Both the position numbers and the translations under genes were made by a program. Shown here piece after piece: positions 37,501 through 49,500 of a stretch of DNA of 60,000 nt. Position 1 is the first letter of the stretch; each line of letters begins with the position of its first letter. The notes below the pieces were generated by a model. The model made no database searches. It saw only the letters and a program-made list of their open reading frames with translations, and had not been told where the DNA came from. This DNA comes from Liolophura sinensis. Its lineage: Eukaryota; Mollusca; Polyplacophora; Chitonida; Chitonidae. The DNA is taken from positions 1,433,001 to 1,493,000 of the forward strand of contig NC_088305.1 in the NCBI RefSeq assembly GCF_032854445.1, given 5' to 3'.

Positions 37501-40500
37501 ATATGCTTGAATAAACTCCTGGCAAACATGCGGAAAGGCTGAAGAAATCAGACAATAAATGGCTGCATGCTTCCTGCCTACAAGTCCTTACAGCCATTTA
37601 ACTTCACAAGACTGTCACTAGAAATGACTTTAATAATGAAATATTGTTGATGTTGTTGTTGTTGTTTACACACAGGATCTGACATGCAAGAAGTGATAGG
37701 AACGGCTATTGCATTTTATCTTTTATCCAATGGAAAGTAAGTTGATTGTCAAACTGACAAAAAAGTTTGTGTGTTGAGTGCTGTACTCCATGATGATTTG
37801 AACATCACATGTCTATTGTAGATCACAGATGCGTGTTTATACATTCATCTGATATGGAATGGTTACAAATTATAAAAGTTACAAAAGTTTATTAATGATT
37901 TATTTGCTCTAAACATGTCGAGCTCATGCTGGTTTTCTCTCCTGAGGCTGTCATACGTAGGAATGTCTGGCGGCTACCTGCAGATGGTTGTGGGTTTCCA
38001 CCGGTCTCTGCCTGGTTTAATTCATGTCATTAATTATTTTGATAAATTGAAATGGAGAACCCTGAATATATCAATTTATGACTGAATGCTACATAGTTTT
38101 CATAGCCTAAGATTACAATTATAGGGGTTAATTACAGGACTGAAGCTTTTCGTAGCCTAAGATTACATGTACATGTAGGGGTTAATTGCAGAACAGAAGC
38201 TTTTTGTAGCCTAAGATTACATGTACATGTAGGGGTTAATTGCAGAACAGAAGCTTTTTGTAGCCTAAGATTACATGTAGGGGTTAATTACAGAACAGAA
38301 GCTTTTTGTAGCCTAAGATTACATGTAGGGGTTAATTACAGAACAGAAACTAGCCTAAGATTACATGTAGGGCTTAATTACAGAACAGAAACTAGCCTAA
38401 GATTGCATGTAGTGGTTAATTAGATATCAGAAGCTTTTTGTAGCCTAAGATTACATGTAGGGGTTAATTACAGAACAGAAGCTTTTTGTAGCCTAAGATT
38501 ACATGTAGGGGTTAATTACAGAACAGAAGCTTTTTGTAGCCTAAGATTACATGTAGGGGTTAATTACAGAACAGAAACTAGCCTAAGATTACATGTAGGG
38601 CTTAATTACAGAACAGAAACTAACCTAAGATTGCATGTAGTGGTTAATTAGATATCAGAAGCTTTTTGTAGCCTAAGATTACATGTAGGGCTTAATTACA
38701 GACAACACAATCATAAATTGCACTGAAAATTGATCTTTTATATGCGAAATGGTTGAGGAACTAGGGTATTGTAATATTTATTTGTTTATTATTTTATTTA
38801 TTTTTTTGTTTGTGTCGCAGAAGCTTTTTGTAGCCTAAGATTACATGTACATGTAGGGGTTAATTATGGAACAGAAGCTTTTTGTTTTAACAGAATAAAC
38901 AGGAGAGTATTGTTTTAGCAAGGGTTTGTTTACGCATATATTGATTTTAGAAAATTGGTTCTATGCAGTGTGGCACTTAATTTGCATAATCACATATTCA
39001 TCATCAGTAACAGCATATATATGTATATATATATATATGTCTTTAAAAGACAGATGTTTAATTTTATCATATGTCATTTATATGCGAAATGGTTGAGGAA
39101 CGAGGTATTGGTATATGTTTTTTTGTTTATTTATTATTATTATTTTTTTATTTTTTTTTTTTTTGTCTTGCAGAATCCCACTGTACGGCGGTGTCATAAT
39201 CACAATAGCAGATACGTTTACATTTTTATTGCTGGACAAATACGGTCTGCGGAAACTCGAAGCTTTCTTTGCCGTGCTCATCACTATAATGGCCGTCACA
39301 TTCGGATATGAGGTCTGTCAGCAACCTGCATATGGTCGTGGGTTTTTCCAGGGCTCTGTCCAGTTTCCTCCCATCACAACGCTGGCCGGCGTCGTATAAG
39401 TGAAATATTCTTGCCTACCATAAACTGTTTTTATGTGTGTTTCTTTCCTCTTCTAAGAAAAATCGAAAAGAATTATTGAACGCCACATAATACAAGTAAA
39501 GTTTTGTGCTCTTTCATCTGAACTTATGTAATTTTTAGGTTTTCTCAACGTATAAATTGCTCAGTGCACTGCTATGTATATGGGAAGGAATGGAAGCTCA
39601 GGAATGGAAGCTCAGCTGGGCAAGCTGCTTGCTAAGACGGACAGCATAATGAGGTCATTTTACATAGCTTTGAGCTTGATTATACAGTGTAGAATATAGA
39701 GTCCATGAAGGCTGAAATATTTGAAGTTTTGGGCCTCGTAGAGCCTTGAAAAAGACTGGAAATTTGAAATCTGTGGAATTATGCGAACCAGGTTATATTG
39801 TAATGCTAAATTCTCTGCTGCTTTCACCTTTCAGTATATCGTGGTTGCTCCCAGCCAGACCGAGGTAATGAAGGGGCTGTTTTTCCCGTACTGTGAAGAC
39901 TGCGGAGCCCCCCAGCTCCTCCAGGCCGTCGCCATCATCGGTGCCGTCATCATGCCTCATAACATTTACCTGCATTCAGCTCTGGTTAAGGTACGCTCAG
40001 GTGGAGTGTTTGCCCTGTGGGATTTTGTTTTCTATACACCTAAGAATGCAGGCTCTTTGTTACCACAGTCGTCATAGCATAGACTGTTAAAGCCCCATTC
40101 ACATGATGCAACATGTTGTACGCCCTCGCTTACATTAAGTAGTGGAACCAAAATGGCAGAAGTGTTGTTTTATACTGATTCTTATTCACATGGTGCAGCG
40201 TGTCGCATTTCACAAGTTGTATGAAATACTAATTGCTCTGTAATTACTAGTTCACCTGTACAAATTACAGGTGTAGCTTGTGTCTTACCCTGAGTGTCTG
40301 CATCCAGTTATAGAAAAAGCAATGTTAAACAAAATGTTAGGGGTGGTAGCTTAAAAAGTAGTGCCAAGTTCAGGGTTTGCACACATGTAGAGCAGAATAA
40401 CACAGGGAGGATATTCAGTCGTTGATTCCGTGTGTATGTACTGAATACCATAAAGTATTGAATCCCTGACTTAGTCTGTTGTGTATAAGTATCAATGTTG

Positions 40501-43500
40501 AACAAAATGTTAGGGGTGGTAGCTTAAAAAATAGTGCCAAGTTCAGGGTTTGCACACATGTAGAGCAGAATAACACAGGGAGGATATTCAGTCGTTGATT
40601 CCGTGTGTATGTACTGAATACCATAAAGTATTGAATCCCTGACTAAGTCTGTTGTGTATAAGTATCAATGTTGAACAAAATGTTAGGGGTGGTAGCTTAA
40701 AAAATAGTGCCAAGTTCAGGGTTTGCACACATGTAGAGCAGAATAACACAGGGAGGATATTCAGTCGTTGATTCCGTGTGTATGTACTGAATACCATAAA
40801 GTATTGAATCCCTGACTTAGTCTGTTGTGTATAAGTATCAGTGTTAAACAAATTGTGAGGGGTGGTACTGTAATTGCCTTTTTATTTGCGTGGCATTAAC
40901 ATTCTCGGATTTTGCGACAAACACTTTTCCACGAATATAAAACCCATGTAATTTATTAATGTAGCATGCGTTACAGTTAAAAATTTGTTAACAACCGCTA
41001 AAGTTCTAATACTTTTTCAAAAACATTAATTAGAATTATAAAATTAGAATGTATTCCGGCTTTCACAAATCCAGCTGAATTGATCGTCAGTTAATCTGGC
41101 TGTCTTTTAAGGAGGCTTAACTCCGTCTGAGTATCGCCACAATGCGACATTGTTGTGGTTGTTCATTTATTGCCGCAGTTTGAGACATACAAATCAATAA
41201 GTTGCACTGGGCGTGTGAACGTGATACGATATACGTACGATGAGAGAAGCTGTTTTTTTATTGACTGTGCTTGCCTTACAATCAGATCACCTTTCCGACG
41301 CACACGATACATCGCTCAAGGGTTTCCCCTCTTCAAACTTTCTTTTGATAATGATGATTTCTGAGAAATTTACTCAAATCTGTCACAGTTCAAACGAAGT
41401 TTCACTCACACTGCTGATGCATGAGAATTAAACAGTGGGATTTATGTATATAACATTTAATTCTTCCTCGTCTCCCGGAGTGAGTGACACAAATATTTGC
41501 TTATAAACAGGTAAGGGGTTTGTCTTGTAAAGATTAACAGTCATCAAAAGATTAAAAGCTGAGGAAGATTAACTTCCTTTGTATGGTCAAGTAACTGTAT
41601 TGTGTAGAATTTTTGTCACATTTTACAGGTACAAACAAGTTTAAATCATAACATTGTTACTTGAATGCTTGAGTTGTTTCATAACTTGATGTTTTTGTAT
41701 TGAAGTTTGATTTTCGTTTATCAGTTGTCCAAAAATTCGGTTAACATCCACGTAAGTTGATTCCCGCAAATGTGTCTTTTTACCAAATTCGCGAAAGTTT
41801 ATGCCCATGAATGAAAAGGCATTTACAGTATCTCAGAAAGTACAGCATGCATTGACCTGAAGCTGTACGTGCAGATAAGGCACATTGAAATGAGGGGGAT
41901 GTTCCATCACTGATGCTCGGGGTGCATATTAATTACCATAAATTATCAAATTCACGACTTAGGACTTCATCTGAACTTTTGCATTCATGTGTCTCCTCTA
42001 GGTTAGTGTAGTTATCCTGCAAATTTACGGGTGGAGTATTTCAATATAGATGTCTAATGCTTATTCATCTTCTGGCCGTTTCAGTCGCGTAAGATCGATC
42101 GCTCAAAACGAGGGCAGGTTCGAGAAGCAAACATGTATTTTTTCATTGAGGCTGCCATTGCTCTGTTCGTCTCATTCGTCATCAACGTCTTTGTAGTATC
42201 TGTGTTTGCTGAGGGCTTTTATGGAAGAAATTCAACTGAAATAGTGAGTATATTATTTATTTTCACCTTAGTACCGGCTATACTAAAACTGAAAACAAAT
42301 GGCATGCATAAGTTCAAAGACATTCCTAGCACAGGTGTATTCTGGTGTGAATTCCATTCGCCAATCTGACCACCACTGGTGGCAGATTCAGTGGCTGCCA
42401 GTGGCAGATTCACTGGACTGACATGCCAGTCTTAAGTCGTATGAGTCAAGACGCTGCTGACTGAGTCAGACTGAGTCTTATCCCATGGCCAATCGAACGA
42501 CATTTGAGTGGCCACTACCTCCTCCTGAAACCAGTGTAACGAACCCCAGCTGTGCATATTCAGAAGGTATTATCAATATTACTCCTCAAAACTCGGGATA
42601 TATACATGTACTTTAGTTGTGTTTTTTAAACATATATAACCAACCCATCCTTTCCCCATCTTGATCAGATGTGTTGATCAGCCCATGTGCGAATGTTGGC
42701 ACCATCGTAATCGCATCTCGTGCCAGTCATGATGGGCCCATGCGCAGATGTTGGCACCTTCCTAATCACATCTCATGCCAGTCTTGATGGGCCCATGCTT
42801 GGATGTTACCACCATCCTAATCACATCTCATGCTAGTCTTGATGGGCCCATGCTTGGATGTTACCACCATTCTGATCACATCTCATGCCAGTCTTGATGG
42901 GCCCATGCGCATATGTTGGGAACATGCTAATGGCATCTAATGCCAGTCTGGATAGGCCCTTGCACAGATGTTGGCACCATCCTAATCACATCTCATGCCA
43001 GTCTTGATGGGCTCATGCGTGGATGTTGGCACTATCCTAATCACATCTCATGCCAGTCTTGATGGGCCCATGCGTGGATATTGGCACCATCCTAATTGCA
43101 TCTAATACCAGTCTGGATAGGCCCTTGCACAGATGTTGGCACCATCCTAATCGCATCTTATGCCAGTCTTGATGGGCTCATGCGTGGATGTTGGCACCAT
43201 CCTAATCACATCTCATGCTAGTCTTGATGGGCCCATGCTTGGATGTTACCACCATCCTAATCACATCTCATACCAGTCTTGATGGGCCCATGCGCAGATA
43301 TTGGCACCATCCTAATTGCATCTAATACCAGTCTGGATAGGCCCTTGCACAGATGTTGGCACCATCCTAATCGCATCTTATGCCAGTCTTGATGGGCCCT
43401 TGTGTGGATGTTGGCATCATCCTAATGGCATCTCATGCCAGTGTTGATGGGCCCATGCACGGATGTTGGGACCATCTTAATCACATCTCATGCCAGTCTT

Positions 43501-46500
43501 GATGGGCCCATGTGCGGATATTGGCACCATCCTAATCACATCTCATGCCAGTCTTGATTGGCCCATGCGCAGATGTTTGCACCATCTTAATCACATCTCA
43601 TGCCAGTCTTGATGGGCCCATGCACGGATGTTGGCACCATCTTAATCACATCTCATGCCAGTGTTGATGGGCCCATGCATGGATATTGGCACCATCCTAA
43701 TTGCATCTAATACCAGTCTTGATAGGCCCTTGCACAGATGTTGGCACCATCTTAATCACATCTCATGCCAGTCTTGAAGAGCCCATGCACGGATATTGGC
43801 ACCATCCTAATCACATCTCATACCAGTCTTGATGGGCCCATGCACGGATATTGGCACCATTCTAATAGCATCTAATACCAGTCTTGATGGGCCCATGCAG
43901 GGATGTTGGCACCATCTTAATCACATCTCATGCCAGTCTTGATGGGCCCATGCACGGATGTTGGCACCATCCTAATGGCATCTCATGCCAATGTTGATGG
44001 GCTGATAGAGGTGTGGTTTCATTTAGACCATTTTACGGAATTACTGAATGGTCTACTATTATCATGTTTTAAATGGTGTTTTACACCATACTCAAGAATA
44101 TTTGACTTATACGGCAGGAGGAAGCGAGTGGTGTACCAGGCTAATTGATGGTGAGATTCTATGCCCACCATGCACATATCTTGGCCGTATCCCGGTCGTT
44201 GAGGTTCAGCGTTATTAACGCATGGCATGAGAATTGTTTATCTCTCAAGGATTGTTACCGTGTTGTAACCGCCAGCAAATTCTGCACACACCTCGGTGCT
44301 GAGCCACATGAAATGGTGGTCACATGACTCGCACGAGTGTATGGTCACGTTTTCCCAAAAGAGCATGCTGTGTGCACCCTGAATGGATCACCACAGTTGC
44401 AATGGTCAGATGTGTCCCTTTAGACCTGGCCATTACGATATTCACCATTATTAATTGCTTGTATACCCATTTTCAATATACCGTAATTCATTTCTCTGTT
44501 GTAAACTTTCTTTTTTTTTTTTGACTGTGTTCGGAATATAAACCAGGTGGATTTTAAAGTCAGGAAGTTTGTCAGGTGCTGGGAGAAGGGCAGGGATCTA
44601 ATTAAGGTGGCCTGGTTTGTCGGGTGCTGGGAGTAGGTCAGGGATCTACTCTGAGTGGCCTGGTTTGTCATGTGCTGGGAGTAGGTCAGGGATCTACTCT
44701 GAGTGGCCTGGTTTGTCAGGTGCTGGGAGTAGGTCAGGGATCTACTCCAGGTTTTTTCAGCCAACCATGAACTTGTCCTCCGATACAATGATGAGATCTT
44801 CATGAGTGTGGTGGTATAAACCTGAATCAAATGAGTTTCTCTTTTTGTTGTTTTCAGTATGACCAGTGTTTGGAAGCAGACAATCCACATGCTGATGTTT
44901 TTAACGTGAGTAACTTTGGTATTGCCTTCCTGCGCACAACGAGCAATGCCAGTTTGAAGCCCTGTTAGTTTTTGGTTTCTTCAAAGATTAATCCTAAGCC
45001 TAACCCATTACAAATACAAACAAATACATGTAGTAGGTGGTGACTTTGTATTAAAATCAGAAAGCTTGTTGGGTAAAGCGCAGTGTATATATACCCACTG
45101 TACTATGTGAAACAAACAAATAATTACACATACATGAAAATATGGTTAAATATGGAAAAAAATCTTTCAAATTTGGCAACATTGCAATCATATCCATGTA
45201 CATCCCCGGTATATTATTAGACTCACTGTATCTGCATTTACAGTGTAGGCAAAAATATGAATGAAAATATGAAATTAATTTGTTTTGGAAAAATTTGAAT
45301 AGAATTCTCTTTGTTTTCAGACCACTGAAACAGCTGTAGATCTCTTTAGAGGGGTGAGTTGGACAGTTTATTTTTTTAATTTGTTTTTGGACAAAGCCTC
45401 TCTACAAGTCTGCTACAAGTCACTTTTATGTATCTATAGCAGCTTTATTATGATATATCTACATGTATCTTACAGAGATCTACAATATCTACATGTATCT
45501 TACACAGGTCTACAATATCTACATGTATCTTACACAGGTCTACAATATCTACATGTATCTTACACAGGTCTACAATATCTACATGTATCTTACACAGGTC
45601 TACAGTATTTACATGTATCTTACACAGGTCTACAATATTTACATGTATCTTACACAGGTCTACAGTATCTACATGTATCTTACACAGGTCTACAATATCT
45701 ACATGTATTTTACACAGGTCTACAATATGTACATGTATCTTACACAGGTCTACAACATTTACATGTATCTTACACAGGTCTACAACATCTACATGTATCT
45801 TACAGAGGTCTACAATATCTACATGTATCTTACACAGGTCTACAATATCTACATGTATCTTACACAGGTCTACAGTATCTACATGTATCTTACACAGGTC
45901 AACAATATCTACATGTAGCTTGCACAGGTCTACAATATCTACATGTATCTTACACAGGTCTACAACATCTACATGTATCTTACACAGGTCTACAACATCT
46001 ACATGTATCTTACACAGGTCTACAATATCTACATGTATCTTACACAGGTCTACAACATCTGCATGTATCTTACACAGGTCTACCATATCTACATGTATCT
46101 TACACAGGTCTACAATATCTACATGTATCTTGTACAGGTCTACAGTATCTACATGTAGCTTGCACAGGTCTACAATATCTACATGTATTTTACACAGGTC
46201 TACAATATCTACATGTATCTTACAGAGGTCTACAACATCTGCATGTATCTTACACAGGTCTACCATATCTACATGTATCTTACACAGGTCTACAACATCT
46301 ACATCTATCTTACACAGGTCAACAATATCTACATGTATCTTACACAGGTCTACAACATCTACATGTATCTTACAGAAGTCTACAATATCTACATGTATCT
46401 TACAGAGGCCTACAATTAATTTTTTTCATCCATTCAAATAACCTTACCTTGAAGAGAACTTTCCTTGTTAGCTTAGAGCAGTGTATGGATTGTTACCAAA

Positions 46501-49500
46501 GTCTGCCAATGGGGTGTAATCAGAATCATGGTGATGATGGTGGCCTTAAGTCAGGCAGTTTGTCAGGTGAGAAGGTTTCCCCAGGTCTTACAGGTCCAGT
46601 TTCCACCTGGCTTTGTACTGTTTCCTACTGTGTACTTGTACGTAAACCCGAGTCCCCTCACACAAGTTTAGAATCGTTGAGTGCATATACCTTGTAAAAC
46701 ATCAGGGAAATACATGTAACTACGAATTTAAGGGGAGAAAGAGCAGTAACTACCAGCTGGGAATGGGGTGTGGCAGAGTGGTAAAGGTAGTTTGCCTTTC
46801 AGTCGCTGGAACTCAGGAGGTGCAGGTTCAACCATGGCCCTAGACATGCTGTTATACATTCCACCACTGTTATACATTCCACCTTTCCACCACTGTTATA
46901 CATTCCACCTTTCCACCACTGTTATACATTCCACCCCTGTTATACATTCCTGTTATACATTCAACCCCTGTTATACATTCCACCCGTTATACATTCCACC
47001 CCTGTTATACATTCCACCTTTCCACCGCTGTTATACATTGCACCCCTGTTATACATTGCACCCCTGTTATACAATCCACCTTTCCACCCCTATTGTACAT
47101 TCCTCCCGTTATACATTCCTCCCGTTATACATTCCACCCGTTATACATTCCACCTTTCCACCGCTGTTATACATACCACCCCTGTTAAACATTCCACCTT
47201 TCCACCGCTGTTGTACATTCCACCCCTGTTATACATTCCACCTTTCCACCCCTGTTATACATTCCACCCCTGTTATACATTCCACCACTGTTATACATTC
47301 CATCCCTGTTATACATTCCACCACTGTGATACATTCCACCACTGTTATACATTCCACCCCTATTATACAGTCCACCCGTTATACATTCCACCACTGTTAT
47401 ACATTCCACCCGTTATACATTCCACCACTGTTATACATTCCACCCCTGTTATACATTCCACCCATGTTATACATTCCACCACTGTTATACATTCCACCCA
47501 TGTTATACATTCCACCCGTTATACATTCCACCACTGTTATACATTCCACCCCTGTTATACATTCCACCTTTCCACCGCTGTTATACATTCCACCCCTGTT
47601 ATACATTCCACCACTGTTATACATTCCACCTCAGTTATACATTCCACCCCTGTAATACATTCCACCCGTGTTATACATTCCACCCCTGTTATACATTCCA
47701 CCCCTGTTATACATTCCACCACTGCTATACATTCCACCCCTGTTATACATTCCACCGCTGTTATACATTCCACCACTGTTATACATTCCACCCCTGTTAT
47801 ACATTCCACCCGTTATACATTCCACCACTGTTATACATTCCACCCGTTATACATTCCACCGCTGTTATACATTCCACCCCTCTTATACATTCCACCCCTG
47901 TTATACATTCCACCTTTCCACCACTGTTATACATTCCACCACTGTTATACATTCCACCCCTGTTATACATTCCACTGCTGTTATACATTCCACCCCTGTT
48001 ATACATTCCACCACTGTTATACATTCCACCCCTCTCACTGTCTATTAGAATATAAGTGTATCCGACGACAACGACCGTGTGGCCATTTGCACAACCTAAC
48101 GTATGTTCACCAATATCTACTTCACGTGGGAAATTTTGACAGTAACATGCCAAAGGTCGCTGGTGCCAAAGGTCGCTGGTGCCAAAGGATGCTGGTGCCA
48201 AAGGTCGCTGGTGCCTCATGTAGGCCCTCCAGCTTCCTCCACCATTTAAGCTGACAGTTTTTATAAATGAAGACTCTTGAGTATGGCATTTAGCATCTCA
48301 GGAAACAATAAAGAAATGGAGTGACCACAGCCTTCATGTATTTGTATACACCAGTTTTCAATACAACATAAAACTGACTAACTTTCTAGCTCTGCCCACT
48401 TTCCTTTCCCTGTACAGGGCGTATTCCTGGGCTGTCAGTTCGGTATTGCAGCTATGTATGTGTGGGCTGTGGGCATTTTAGCCGCAGGTCAAAGTTCAAC
48501 CATGACAGGGACCTACACTGGGCAGTTTGCAATGGAGGTGAGTTTGCATTAGAGTGGAATCCATGAAAAGCAAAACAATACGACTGAAACCTCACCCATG
48601 AGTAGAGTGCATTTTTCCTGACTTAACACTTCTACTTGAGGTTGATTGGTTGATTAGGTAAGGAAAATCTTCCTGAAAAAATGTTCAGTATCAAAAGGAT
48701 TATTGTAGGACATTCATTTGCCCCTATGTACACAATTTTTTTGCCGAAATTTGGGGTCATTTACATATATACTATAAGATTTTAAAGATTTTAATTTTTT
48801 TTAATCTGCTTAACGTCTTATGCAGAAATGAAACAAAAAATTTAATAAGCTAAATTAAAGCTAATTAAAACTTTGTGACTTCTGACATTTTGGAAATGTT
48901 GTACGTTTTGGAAACGTTGGATATATGACCATTTCAGGGTTTCTTGGACTTGAAATGGAAAAAGTGGCAGGTGGTTCTGGTGACCCGGTCTGTTGCCATT
49001 TTACCTACGGTGTTTGTGGCAGTGTACCGCGGCATCACCGACCTTACAGGGATGAACGACCTACTGAATGTACTCATGAGTCTACAGCTGCCATTTGCAC
49101 TCATTCCCATCCTCACTTTTACCAGTTCTCCCTCCGTCATGAAAGAGTTCTCTAATGGGAGGTAAGTCCATCATAGCAACCATCCAGGGCCCACTTTCAC
49201 AAAACTCCAGAATTCAGATTCTCCAATTTTTTTAGCAGATCACTTCATCGACAGATAAAAGCACTGCACATATAAAGGCATCATGATTTACACTGAGTAC
49301 AAGTGATGATAAAAATGAATGTACAATGTTATTGTACAAGGTTGTTGTTACAGATATTGTAAAGTTAATATAAGACCATTAGAGTTACATAAAGTTGTAC
49401 ATACTGTAATTCTTCAGCCTTTTTGCATGTTTGCAAAGTGTTTGTTCAAGCATTTTCTGTGTACACTGATAAATATATATTTTTTGCGAAACCCTGAAAT

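Noticed and set aside
45354-48254. Frames of 447, 347, 295 and 272 codons in intron 10
   Set aside because: All derive from 30-bp and 18/15-bp units. The exon 10 to exon 11 splice (45353 to 48418) fits the transporter exactly and removes them.
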